Assembly (NCBI GenBank): GCA_026785885.1
Contig: JAJAZC010000034.1
Location: forward strand, 1-52,443
Length of the DNA: 52,443 bases
Reading direction: 5' to 3'
Source: Rubrivivax sp.
Lineage (GTDB): Bacteria; Pseudomonadota; Gammaproteobacteria; Burkholderiales; Burkholderiaceae_C
Shown: one piece after another, positions 14,826-23,114 of the stretch
Numbering within the stretch: the stretch's first letter is position 1
How the letters are laid out: the number at the start of each line of letters is the position of its first letter
The notes under the pieces: generated by a model
Databases searched by the model: none
Seen by the model: only the letters and a program-made list of their open reading frames with translations
Told to the model about the DNA's origin: nothing
Position numbers and translations under genes: made by a program

Positions 14826-17789
14826 TCATGCCGCCCGCTCGACCTGGCAAACGGTGGTCTTGGTTTCTTGCATCATGGTCACGCTGTCGTAGCCGTAGGT
14901 AGTGGCCGTGTTGACCGCCTCACCGCGAACGATCGGCGCCGCGCCCTTCGGGTAGTGCGCCAACATGTCCACGCCTTGCCAGTGGCCGGCAAAGTGGTAG
15001 GGCATGAAGGCGGTGTCGCTGCCCACGCGCTCCGTCACTTGTGCCTTGACCTTGATGCGCGCCCCGGTGGGCGTGCTGACCCAGACGTCCTCGCCGTTGC
15101 GGATGCCGCGGTCGTTGGCTGCTTTCGGGTTGATCTCGATGAACATGTGCTGCTGCAGCTCGGCGAGATAGCGGTTAGAGCGTGTCTCGTCGCCGCCGCC
15201 TTCGTACTCCACCAGGCGGCCGCTGGTCAGGATGATCGGAAACTTCTGGCCGATGTCCTTGTTCTTCTCCTGCACCGACTTGAACAGCGTAGGCAGCCGC
15301 CAGAACGCCTTGCGGTCGTCATGGGTCGGGTACTTCGCCACCAGCTCTGGGCGCGTCGAATACAAAGGCTCGCGGTGCTGCGGAATCGGATCGGGGAAGT
15401 TCCACACTACCGCGCGCGCCCGTGCGTTGCCGAAGGGATGGCAGCCGTGGTTTTTCATGGCCACGCGGATGATGCCGCCGGAGCTGTCGGTCTTCCAGTT
15501 CTTGCCTTCGGCCTTCTTCTGCTCGTCTTCGGACAACTCGCCCCACCAGCCCAACTTCTTCAGCAGCAGGTGATCGAATTCCGGATAGCCGGTGGTCAGG
15601 TCGCAGCCCTTGGAATGTGAGCCGTCGGCCGCCAACAGCGACTGGCCGTCACGCTCGACGCCGAAGTTGGCGCGGAAGTTACCGCCGCCATCCATCACGT
15701 GCTTGGAGGTGTCGTACAGGATGTGCGTGCCCGGGTGCTTCATCTCGGGCGTTCCCCAACAGGGCCAGGGCAGGCCGAAGTAATCGCCGTCCAGCTGGTA
15801 GCCGGTCTCCTTGTCGATGCCACCTTTGGCACGCAGCGTGTTGACGTCGAAGACGTGCATGTTGCGCATGTGGGCCTTCAGCCGCTCCGGGCTCTGCCCG
15901 GTGTAGCCGATGGTCCAGACCGAGCGGTTGATTTCGCGCAGGATGTCCTCCGGCAAGGGCTCGTCCAGACCCTTGACCTTCTGCATCTTGTAGTTCTTGA
16001 CCAGCTGCTCGCCGAAGCCCAGCTTTTGCGCGAGCTGGTACATGATCATGTGGTCACTGCGCGATTCGAACAGCGGGTCGATGACCTTCTCGCGCCACTG
16101 CAACGACCGGTTCGATGCGGTGACAGAGCCACTGGTCTCGAACTGCGTACATGCCGGCAGCAGGTACACGGCGCGCTTCGGGTTCAGGTCTTCGGCCATG
16201 CCCGGCATCGCGGCCATGGCTGCGGTGGCCGATGGGTACGGGTCCACCACCACCAGCAGATCCAGCTTGTCCATGGCCTTCTTGAGGTCGAGGCCACGGG
16301 TCTGCGAATTGGGTGCGTGGCCCCAATAGAACATGCCGCGCAGGTTGCTGTCCTGGTCGATGAGCTCGTTCTTCTCGAGCACGGCATCGAACCACCGCGA
16401 GACAGTCAGGCCCGCCTTGCTCATCATGCCCGGCGCGTACTGCTTCTTCATCCACTCGAAGTCCACGCCCCAGGCAGCGGCAAAGTGCTTGAACGATCCC
16501 TCGGAAAGGCCGTAGTAGCCAGGCAACGAGTCCGGGTTGGAGCCGACGTCGGTGATGCCCTGCACGTTGTCGTGGCCGCGGAAGATGTTGGCGCCACCGC
16601 CACTCTTGCCCACGTTGCCCAGCGCTAGCTGCAGCAGGCAGGAGGCCCGCACCATGGCGTTGCCGATGGTGTGCTGGGTGTGACCCACGCACCAGACCAG
16701 CGTGCTGGGCCGGTTCTCGGCCATCGTCTTGGCAACCTGCAAGCACTCGGCCTCGGTGACGCCCGAGGCCTCGAGCACCTTGTCGGGCGTCCACTTGGCG
16801 AGCACCTCTTCGCGCACCTTGTCCATCGCCCAGACGCGGTCGGCGATGTACTGCTTGTCTTCCCAGCCGTTGTTGAAGACGTGGTACAGCACGCCATAAA
16901 GAAACGGAATGTCGGCCCCCGAGCGCATGCGCACGTACTGGTCGGCCTTGGCTGCCGTGCGGGTGAACCGGGGGTCCACCACGATCATCTTGCAGCCCTT
17001 CTCCTTGGCATGCAGCATGTGCAGCATCGACACCGGATGTGCTTCGGCAGCATTGCTGCCGATGTACATCGCAGCCTTGCTGTTCTGCATGTCGTTGTAC
17101 GAGTTGGTCATCGCACCGTAGCCCCACGTATTCGCCACACCGGCGACTGTTGTGGAGTGGCATATTCGTGCCTGGTGATCGCAGTTGTTACTGCCCCAGA
17201 AGGACATCCACTTTCTGAGCAGGTACCCCTGCTCGTTGTTGCTCTTGCACGAGCCGACGATGAAGACGCTGTCGGGGCCGCTTTCGCGCTTCAGCTCCAG
17301 CATGCGGGCGCTGATCTCGTCCAGCGCCACATCCCAAGTGATGCGCTCGTACTTGCCGTTCACGAGCTTCATCGGGTACTTCAGCCGGAACTCGCCGTGC
17401 GCGTTGTCGCGCACCGCCGCACCTTTGGCGCAATGCGCACCCAGGTTGATGGGCGAGTCGAACACCGGCTCCTGGCGCACCCAGATGCCGTTTTCGACCA
17501 CGGCGTCGATGGCACAACCCACCGAGCAGTGGGTGCAGACCGTGCGCTTGACTTCGACCTTGGCACCTCCCGCAATGGCTGCGCCCGCCTTCTCGACAGC
17601 GTCGGCCTTGCGTACCAGCGTGAGTTGCGATGCGGCGATGCCCACCCCGAGGCCCAGCCCGGAGCGGCGCAAAAACTTGCGCCGGTCCATCGTGGGCAGC
17701 GCGCGGGCCAAGCCCCGCGCCAGACCGTCGACCAGCGTCCGCGTCGGCGGTGCCGCCCCGTGCGCGGGCGACGTGCGTGTCAAGAGCAT
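14826..17789 (-). CDS. fdhA: Formate dehydrogenase alpha (catalytic) subunit, TAT-exported, possible UGC-encoded selenoprotein
   Basis: 987 residues of the FdnG/FdoG type. A twin-arginine signal (DRRKFLRRSG, residues 35-44) directs export; a second possible start is M34. [4Fe-4S] ligands are Cys85, 88, 92 and 120. The molybdopterin domains follow, with the active-site segment ARICHSTTVAG and the paired His. The Mo/W ligand is residue 210, codon TGC at 17162-17160, where many homologues have UGA/Sec. A SECIS-like hairpin follows (separate entry). The codons around it (CGA ATA TGC CAC TCC ACA ACA) are rare for this GC-rich genome, hinting at RNA-level constraint. It oxidises formate to CO2 in the periplasm. 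Whether residue 210 is Cys or Sec is the key open point. Confidence 0.95.
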   Translation of the reverse strand: MLLTRTSPAHGAAPPTRTLVDGLARGLARALPTMDRRKFLRRSGLGLGVGIAASQLTLVRKADAVEKAGAAIAGGAKVEVKRTVCTHCSVGCAIDAVVENGIWVRQEPVFDSPINLGAHCAKGAAVRDNAHGEFRLKYPMKLVNGKYERITWDVALDEISARMLELKRESGPDSVFIVGSCKSNNEQGYLLRKWMSFWGSNNCDHQARICHSTTVAGVANTWGYGAMTNSYNDMQNSKAAMYIGSNAAEAHPVSMLHMLHAKEKGCKMIVVDPRFTRTAAKADQYVRMRSGADIPFLYGVLYHVFNNGWEDKQYIADRVWAMDKVREEVLAKWTPDKVLEASGVTEAECLQVAKTMAENRPSTLVWCVGHTQHTIGNAMVRASCLLQLALGNVGKSGGGANIFRGHDNVQGITDVGSNPDSLPGYYGLSEGSFKHFAAAWGVDFEWMKKQYAPGMMSKAGLTVSRWFDAVLEKNELIDQDSNLRGMFYWGHAPNSQTRGLDLKKAMDKLDLLVVVDPYPSATAAMAAMPGMAEDLNPKRAVYLLPACTQFETSGSVTASNRSLQWREKVIDPLFESRSDHMIMYQLAQKLGFGEQLVKNYKMQKVKGLDEPLPEDILREINRSVWTIGYTGQSPERLKAHMRNMHVFDVNTLRAKGGIDKETGYQLDGDYFGLPWPCWGTPEMKHPGTHILYDTSKHVMDGGGNFRANFGVERDGQSLLAADGSHSKGCDLTTGYPEFDHLLLKKLGWWGELSEDEQKKAEGKNWKTDSSGGIIRVAMKNHGCHPFGNARARAVVWNFPDPIPQHREPLYSTRPELVAKYPTHDDRKAFWRLPTLFKSVQEKNKDIGQKFPIILTSGRLVEYEGGGDETRSNRYLAELQQHMFIEINPKAANDRGIRNGEDVWVSTPTGARIKVKAQVTERVGSDTAFMPYHFAGHWQGVDMLAHYPKGAAPIVRGEAVNTATTYGYDSVTMMQETKTTVCQVERAA
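17123..17162 (-). promoter_or_regulatory. Candidate bacterial SECIS hairpin following the fdhA active-site UGC codon
   Basis: Numbering the U of the UGC codon as 1: an inner perfect stem CGCC (18-21) / GGCG (27-30) closes a GGUGU loop, with U17 directly beneath the stem. An outer CCAC (3-6) / GUGG (36-39) stem gives a ~39-nt hairpin with the codon at its base. In E. coli fdhF the GGU of the loop lies at 22-24 and the SelB contacts are U17, G23 and U24; all three positions are the same here. The hairpin is seen in sequence; SelB binding is inference. The U17 is flush with, rather than clearly bulged from, the stem, because it could pair with A31. Confidence 0.6.
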
Positions 17790-17849
17790 GCTGCCTCCTG
17801 TTGAGAAAGCGATTGATCGTCGCGTTGTGGCGGGCCGCAGGCTGCGGCT

Positions 17850-18068
17850 TCAGATCCGCGCTGTGGCGTAGTACTGTTTGACGTGCTCGGTGAGTTGGTA
17901 GCCGTCTGCAGTTTCCGCGGCCTCGACGGCCGGGGCCGGGGCCGGCTGGATCTTCGAGCCAGCCGCAACGGCTGCGATGGCACCGACCGCCCCGGCGACT
18001 CCGGCGCCCATGAAGACCGTCCGCCGGCTCAGCGCCGGGGCGATAGAAGAGCTAGAGTCTTTGGGCAT
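17850..18068 (-). CDS. FDH-region TAT-target small protein
   Basis: 72 residues with a twin-arginine signal (SRRTVFMGAG) and a short mature part ending TADGYQLTEHVKQYYATARI. This matches the small family known as the formate dehydrogenase region TAT target, found just upstream of fdh structural genes. Its function is not established; it may be a chaperone-like or assembly partner exported with FdhA. A GGAGG ribosome site lies eight bases before the ATG. It is the first gene of the fdh operon. Confidence 0.85.
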   Translation of the reverse strand: MPKDSSSSIAPALSRRTVFMGAGVAGAVGAIAAVAAGSKIQPAPAPAVEAAETADGYQLTEHVKQYYATARI

Positions 18069-18380
18069 GAAGCGGACCTCCGGGTGAAGATGAAAGCTAA
18101 GCGCAGGCGCACACCGGCCACTTGGCTATTACCTATCAAGATGGTGTGCGCATCAAGCGGGCTGACCCTAGCTGTTGTGCTGCAGCAGGCGAGGTATTGC
18201 CCAAGGTCGTCCAAACAGGCGCTGCGGGTGGCAGCAGACGGCCGCAGCGTGGGGCTTCGCGGCTGCGGCACCGGCCGCGCTTGGGACAGGCCACCGCCAT
18301 AATCTGCGGGTGCTCGCCCCCACCCGCCGACCCCACCTGCCGCCCACTTCAGAAGCCGCACCCTCGAGCAGGCCAGCACC
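18069..18380. promoter_or_regulatory. Divergent control region between the fdh operon and selB-selC-selA
   Basis: 312 bp without a convincing gene. For the fdh operon (minus strand) there is a possible sigma-70 pair TTGATG, 17 bp, GGTAAT around 18127-18155. For selB a TAATCT at about 18300 could serve as a -10, but no good -35 is seen. I could not see a clear sigma-54 site or operator. The shared region would let FDH and its Sec machinery be co-controlled. Confidence 0.35.
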
Positions 18381-20312
18381 TTGATCATCGGCACTGCAGG
18401 TCACATCGACCACGGCAAGACCTCGCTCGTCAAGGCGCTGACTGGCATCGACGCTGACCGGCTGAAAGAGGAAAAAGAGCGCGGCATCACCATCGACCTC
18501 GGCTTCGCTTATCACGCGCTGCCTGACGGTGAGGTGCTGGGCTTTGTCGATGTGCCCGGCCACGAGAAGCTGGTGCGCAACATGCTGGCCGGAGCCACCG
18601 GCATAGACCACGTGATGCTGGTCATCGCCGCCGACGACGGCCCGATGCCGCAGACGCGTGAGCACCTGGCCATCCTGCACCTGTTGGGTCTGTCGCAGGG
18701 CGTGGTGGCCTTGAGCAAGTGCGACCTCGTCGGGCCAGAGCGGCTGGCTGCGGCCCTGGCCGAGGTGCAGCAGCTGCTGGCCGGCAGTGTGCTGGCCGCT
18801 GCACCCGTGCTGCCCGTGTCATCGCTCACCGGCCGGGGTATCGCTGAACTAGCAGCGCACTTGGCACGTTCGCGGGTGCCGCTGCCAGACGGTGCGGCAA
18901 GCGGCCAATTTCGGCTGGCCATCGACCGCAGCTTCACGCTGGCCGGCATCGGCACGGTGGTTACGGGTACCGCAGTGGCCGGGCAGGTTGCAGTGGGCGA
19001 CAAGTTGATGCTTTCGCCGAGCGGGCAGGCCGTGCGCGTGCGCGGCCTGCACGCTCAGAACCACCGCGCCGACAGCGGCCACGCCGGCCAACGCCTGGCG
19101 TTGAACCTGGCGGGCGTCGAGAAAAACGGGGTCCGCCGCGGCGACTGGCTGCTGGCCGAGGCCCTGCACGCGCCGACCCAGCGCATAGCCGCGCGGCTGC
19201 AGGTGCTGGCCAGCGAGCCGCGGCCGCTGGCACACCGCACGCCGCTGCACCTGCACCTGGGTGCACAAGACGCCGGCGCGCGCGTCGTGCTGCTGGAAGG
19301 CAAGGCGATCGAGCCCGGCGCCAGCGCCTGGGTCGAGCTGGAGCTCGAACGCCCGATCGGCGCGCTGCACGGCGACCGTTTCATCGTGCGCGACCAGTCG
19401 GCTTTGCGCACCGTGGGCGGCGGCAGCGTCACCGATGCCTTTGCACCCGACAGCCGGCGCCACCGCACGGAGCGCGTGGCATCGCTGATGGCGCTCGACC
19501 AACCCACGCCCGCCGCCGCACTGGCCGCCGCAATGGCGCTGGAGCCCGCCGGCGGCATCGACGCCCAAGCCTTTTGTACGCAGTGGAACCTTACCGAAGG
19601 CCAGCGCCAGGCGCTGCTGGCCGCGCTGCCGCACCGCGTGGTGCAGGGCGCAGGGGACGGCGGCCACGCGCTGCTGTTTGCGCCGGCACAGATGGATCGC
19701 TACAGCGCCGCGCTGGCCGCACACCTCGGCGCCTGGCACCGCAAGCAACCCGACAGCCCGGGGCTGACACAAGAGCAGCTGCAGCGCGCCGTCCGCGACA
19801 GGCCCGCCAACGCGGTGTTTGCGCTGCTGCTGCGCCAACTCGTGAAGGACGGCGTGCTCAAGCGCAGCGGTGCCCAGCACGCGCTGCCCGGGCACGACCC
19901 TTCACTGCAGGGCGTGGACAAACAGATCTGGGAACGTCTGAAGCCCTGGCTGGACGAAGGTGGCATTCACCCGCCGCGGTTCAGCGACCTGTTGCTGCGC
20001 GACCGCAGCCTGCGCAAGGACCAGTTGCTGCGCGTGCTGGAGCGGCTGCAGCGCATGGGCGCGGTGCACGCGGTCGGGGCCGAGTACTTCATCCTAACGC
20101 CGCACCTGCTGGACCTGGCGACCCGGGCCTACCTGCTGACCGAGGCCGACGCCAACAGGCGGCTCAACGTCAAGGAGCTGCGCGAGAGCACCGGCATCAG
20201 CCGGCACCTGTCGGTGCCGCTGGTAGAGTATTTCGATCAGATCGGGCTGACCAAGCGTGATGAGGTCGGGCGCCATTTCAGGCGCGACCCGCGCAAGGCG
20301 CTTGTCACCTGA
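18381..20312 (+). CDS. selB: Selenocysteine-specific elongation factor
   Basis: 643 residues from a TTG start ([16 protein letters not shown], standard family N-terminus). GTPase motifs: [11 protein letters not shown] (G1), RGITIDLGF (G2), DVPGHEKLV (G3), SKCDLV (G4). The EF-Tu-like domains 2 and 3 follow, then C-terminal winged helices that bind SECIS RNA (residues ~430-643), ending [23 protein letters not shown]. Length is normal and there is no frameshift, so the gene is under selection. It delivers Sec-tRNA to SECIS-marked codons. It stops at a normal TGA, 16 bp ahead of the tRNA gene. Confidence 0.95.
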   Translation: MIIGTAGHIDHGKTSLVKALTGIDADRLKEEKERGITIDLGFAYHALPDGEVLGFVDVPGHEKLVRNMLAGATGIDHVMLVIAADDGPMPQTREHLAILHLLGLSQGVVALSKCDLVGPERLAAALAEVQQLLAGSVLAAAPVLPVSSLTGRGIAELAAHLARSRVPLPDGAASGQFRLAIDRSFTLAGIGTVVTGTAVAGQVAVGDKLMLSPSGQAVRVRGLHAQNHRADSGHAGQRLALNLAGVEKNGVRRGDWLLAEALHAPTQRIAARLQVLASEPRPLAHRTPLHLHLGAQDAGARVVLLEGKAIEPGASAWVELELERPIGALHGDRFIVRDQSALRTVGGGSVTDAFAPDSRRHRTERVASLMALDQPTPAAALAAAMALEPAGGIDAQAFCTQWNLTEGQRQALLAALPHRVVQGAGDGGHALLFAPAQMDRYSAALAAHLGAWHRKQPDSPGLTQEQLQRAVRDRPANAVFALLLRQLVKDGVLKRSGAQHALPGHDPSLQGVDKQIWERLKPWLDEGGIHPPRFSDLLLRDRSLRKDQLLRVLERLQRMGAVHAVGAEYFILTPHLLDLATRAYLLTEADANRRLNVKELRESTGISRHLSVPLVEYFDQIGLTKRDEVGRHFRRDPRKALVT

Positions 20313-20328
20313 TGCACCTGTTTTTCTT

Positions 20329-20425
20329 GGAGGAGGATCGACTCCCGGTGGGGCGTCCGGTCTGCAAAACCGGGTGGGGCTGCCCTGCGGTCCCAGGTGG
20401 GTTCGACTCCCACCCCCCTCCGCCA
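20329..20425 (+). tRNA. selC: Selenocysteine tRNA with a GCA (Cys-codon) anticodon
   Basis: 97 nt including encoded CCA, G73 discriminator. Fold: 8-bp acceptor stem (GGAGGAGG / CCCCCUCC, one A-C mismatch), 6-bp D stem with a small loop (one A-G mismatch), perfect anticodon stem CCGGU/ACCGG, 8-bp variable stem (GGGGCUGC / GCGGUCCC), 5-bp T stem and UUCGACU loop. The 8+5 bp acceptor-T arm and long variable arm are diagnostic of bacterial tRNA-Sec, and the order of bases follows E. coli selC closely. The anticodon loop is CUGCAAA, so the anticodon (20364-20366) is GCA where E. coli has UCA. It should read UGC/UGU and not UGA. Confidence 0.92.
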
Positions 20426-20457
20426 TCGGTCCGTTCAACAAAGTGACCCGGGCCACG

Positions 20458-21888
20458 ATGACCACTGCCAGCCTGCGCCCGCCGGCTACGGACAAGCTGC
20501 TGGACAGTGACGCGATGCGTGCACTGGCCTTGCAGCACGGCCGCGTCGCGCTGTTGGCGGTGGCGCGCGAAGCGCTCGGGCACTGGCGCGCGCAGACGCC
20601 GCAACAGGCCTTCGAGCCGGCACCGTTCGAGGCCCGCTGCAGCGCCGCGTTGCAGCAGCAGGCAGCACCCGCTTTGCGGCCGGTGTTCAACTTGACCGGC
20701 ACCGTGTTGCACACCAATCTGGGCCGCGCGGTGATGGCGCCCGAGGCCATAGCGGCCGTCGTGGCCGTGATGCGGGGCGCGTCCAACCTCGAGTACGACC
20801 TGGCCGCTGGCGGGCGCGGCGACCGCGACGACCATGTCGACGGGCTACTGAAGGAACTCACCGGCGCCGAGGCCGCCACCGCAGTCAACAACAACGCCGC
20901 GGCGGTGCTGCTGGTGCTGGCAGCCCTGGCCGATCGCAAAGAAGTGCCGGTGTCGCGCGGCGAGCTGATCGAGATCGGCGGCGCCTTTCGCATCCCCGAC
21001 ATCATGCGCAGGGCCGGCGCCAAGCTGGTCGAGGTCGGCACCACCAACCGCACCCATCTGCGCGACTTCGAAGAAGCCATCGGCCCGCGCACGGCGCTGG
21101 TGATGAAGGTGCATGCCAGCAACTACGCCATCCAGGGCTTCACGGCCAGCGTGCCGGTGACTGAGCTGGCCGCGTTGTGCAAGGCCCGTGGCCTGCCGTT
21201 TGTCGAAGACCTGGGCAGCGGCACGCTGGTGGACCTGACGCGCTGGGGCCTGCCGGCCGAACCGACGCCAGCGCAGTCCATCTCAGCCGGCGCCAACGTC
21301 GTCACCTTCAGCGCCGACAAGCTGCTGGGCGGCCCGCAGGCCGGCCTCATCGTCGGCGACAAGCTGTTGATTCAGAGGATCAAGAAGCACCCGCTGAAGC
21401 GCGCGCTGCGGCTGGACAAGATGACGCTGGCAGCGTTGGAAGCCACGCTCAAGCTCTACCGCGACCCCGACCGCCTAGCGCAGCGCCTGCCCACGCTGCG
21501 CTTGTTGACGCGTACTGAAGCCGACATCCGGCTGCAGACCGAACGCCTGGCACCGGCGCTGGCGCAGGCGCTCGGCACGCGCTGCCAGGTGCAGGTGCTG
21601 GCCTGCCGCAGCCAAATCGGCAGCGGCTCGCTGCCGGTGGACCGGCTGCCCAGTGCTTGCCTGGCCATCGGTGCTGCAGCTGGCGGCAACGGTGTCGTCA
21701 AGGCTGGCAGCAAGCGCGCCGGCAGCCTGCCCGATCGCTTGGCCGAAGCGATGCGCGCGCTGCCGCTGCCGGTCATCGGCCGTATCGAAGACGGCCAGCT
21801 GCGGTTGGACCTGCGCTGCCTCGACAGCGCCGACGCCGAAGCGGCTTTCGCCGAGCAGCTGCCGCTGCTGGCGCAAGCAACGCTTTAA
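20458..21888 (+). CDS. selA: L-seryl-tRNA(Sec) selenium transferase
   Basis: 476 residues from ATG 20458 ([15 protein letters not shown]); the track's upstream extension crosses the tRNA gene and is wrong. The PLP enzyme converts Ser-tRNA(Sec) to Sec-tRNA(Sec) with selenophosphate. Motifs are [39 protein letters not shown] and the PLP lysine in [15 protein letters not shown]. It is intact and of normal length. It follows selB and selC in one unit, whereas the common order is selA-selB. It is convergent with, and overlaps by 3 bp, the next gene. Confidence 0.95.
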   Translation: MTTASLRPPATDKLLDSDAMRALALQHGRVALLAVAREALGHWRAQTPQQAFEPAPFEARCSAALQQQAAPALRPVFNLTGTVLHTNLGRAVMAPEAIAAVVAVMRGASNLEYDLAAGGRGDRDDHVDGLLKELTGAEAATAVNNNAAAVLLVLAALADRKEVPVSRGELIEIGGAFRIPDIMRRAGAKLVEVGTTNRTHLRDFEEAIGPRTALVMKVHASNYAIQGFTASVPVTELAALCKARGLPFVEDLGSGTLVDLTRWGLPAEPTPAQSISAGANVVTFSADKLLGGPQAGLIVGDKLLIQRIKKHPLKRALRLDKMTLAALEATLKLYRDPDRLAQRLPTLRLLTRTEADIRLQTERLAPALAQALGTRCQVQVLACRSQIGSGSLPVDRLPSACLAIGAAAGGNGVVKAGSKRAGSLPDRLAEAMRALPLPVIGRIEDGQLRLDLRCLDSADAEAAFAEQLPLLAQATL

Positions 21889-22244
21889 CCCGGACTGTCT
21901 GGCTGCCCGGGGCTGGCGCGCGAATCAGGCGGTTCGGGCATCTCTGGCTGGTCCACCAAGTCGTCGTCCAGCAGGCCCAGTGCCCGCGCCTGCAAGATCG
22001 TGCGCTGGCGCGCCAGTGGCGAACGTGCCAGCTCCACCACCTCGTCAATGCACACGTTCAGGTCGTCGCCTAGGGCGAAGTGCGGGTCGCTGTGGAACAG
22101 CTTCTTCAGCGCTTCATTGCGCACCCGCGGGTCGACGCCGGGGGCCGTGAAAGGGCGGTAGTCGGACTCGGGCGTCAGCCCCGCCACGTCGTCCAGTGTC
22201 AGTTGCGGCACGTTCGGCGGCGGTGCTGGTTGCGCGTCAGTCAT
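21885..22244 (-). CDS. DUF3306 family protein, short paralogue
   Basis: 119 residues. The core [30 protein letters not shown]...[13 protein letters not shown] matches the DUF3306 core. It lacks the N-terminal FLSRWSxRK segment and long Pro/Ala linker of the other copy at 23115. The start overlaps the DUF3305 stop by 8 bp. These proteins accompany FDH genes in betaproteobacteria; the molecular role is unknown. Confidence 0.8.
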   Translation of the reverse strand: MTDAQPAPPPNVPQLTLDDVAGLTPESDYRPFTAPGVDPRVRNEALKKLFHSDPHFALGDDLNVCIDEVVELARSPLARQRTILQARALGLLDDDLVDQPEMPEPPDSRASPGQPDSPG

Positions 22245-22809
22245 GGCCCGGCCCCGGCTGCCCTTCCTGCTGCGATTTTTGCTGCGATTGCTGCTGCGGT
22301 TCCTGCTGCAAACCGGCTGTTGACTGCCGCTCGCGCTCTTCCGGAGTCAGGAACGACATCGCACGCACCTTGCGGCCGGTGTCGGGCCTGAAGTGGGTGT
22401 TGGTGAAGACGCGCAGCCACTCGCACAGCTCGGCCTCCAGCGGCACGTTCTCCACCACCTCTTCGGCCGTCATGCGGCGGTCGGCTTCGATGTAGGACAG
22501 GCTCACACCGGTCAGCTTCAGCACCGAAGCATCCGCTTCGTCGGCCAGCCACGACACGAACCACACGGGTTGCCCCGAGGTCAGGTTCAGGAAGTAGCCT
22601 TTGCACTCATCAGCAAACAGCGCCACGGTGAAGCCGGGGTATAGCCAGCGCGAGACCTTGCCGTCGTCGTGCAGGCAGCGCGGAACGGTGCCGAAGCTGC
22701 CTTGGTCGGGCACCACTTCCAGCAGCGTGAAACGCCAGGCTTCCCACACGTTCGGGTTGGCAGTGCGCTCGATCACCACCGCTACCGCCACGGCATCCCG
22801 GGTCTTCAT
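22237..22809 (-). CDS. DUF3305 family protein
   Basis: 190 residues if started at ATG 22809 (MKTRDAVAVAVVIERT). The core VWEAWRFTLLEVVPDQG...WLYPGFTVALFADECKGYFLNLTSGQPVWFVSW and the later SLSYIEADRRMTAEEVVENVPL are typical of DUF3305. The C-terminus is Gln-rich (QQEPQQQSQQKSQQEGQ). It is usually coupled to DUF3306 beside FDH genes, as here. The start is uncertain; a longer form to 23055 has no matching family sequence. Confidence 0.78.
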   Translation of the reverse strand: MKTRDAVAVAVVIERTANPNVWEAWRFTLLEVVPDQGSFGTVPRCLHDDGKVSRWLYPGFTVALFADECKGYFLNLTSGQPVWFVSWLADEADASVLKLTGVSLSYIEADRRMTAEEVVENVPLEAELCEWLRVFTNTHFRPDTGRKVRAMSFLTPEERERQSTAGLQQEPQQQSQQKSQQEGQPGPGHD

Positions 22810-23114
22810 CGGCAAGTCCCGGCGGATGGGTGCAAACGCATCGTGCGAGTCTAGGGCAGTGATGGTTGGGCGCTGTGGCTCGGGCGGCGTCGGGCTGTGG
22901 GTGCGCCGAGTCGTTGCACCCGCACCAAGGCCCTGCTGCAGCCGCCGCGGGTACTCCCGGTGTTGTCGCCAGGGCCATCCCTGTGCCGATGCCGGCACCC
23001 CTTTCCTACAATTGGCTACGGCTTTCGAGCGCTGGACCGCCTGGGCCGCCACCAAGGGCCGGCGACCGCCCGGTGCCGTGAAAGTTGCACCGCCAATCCG
23101 AGCCTTGATGCCCG
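22810..23114. other. Intergenic divergent spacer
   Basis: 305 bp between DUF3305 (minus) and DUF3306 (plus). There is no supported gene. A TACAAT at 23007-23012 is a plausible -10 for the plus-strand accessory operon, with only a poor -35 (TGCCGA) 17 bp upstream. I see nothing else. Confidence 0.4.

Noticed and set aside
20321-20326. Terminator of selB from the TTTTTC run
   Set aside because: No hairpin precedes it; the run sits just before the tRNA, which would not be transcribed if it terminated.
20329-20425. Ordinary tRNA-Cys(GCA)
   Set aside because: The anticodon is that of tRNA-Cys, but the 8-bp acceptor, 97-nt length and 8-bp variable stem are those of tRNA-Sec, and it sits between selB and selA.
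20257-20457. N-terminal extension of SelA
   Set aside because: It would be encoded by the end of selB and the tRNA gene; the family starts at the ATG at 20458.
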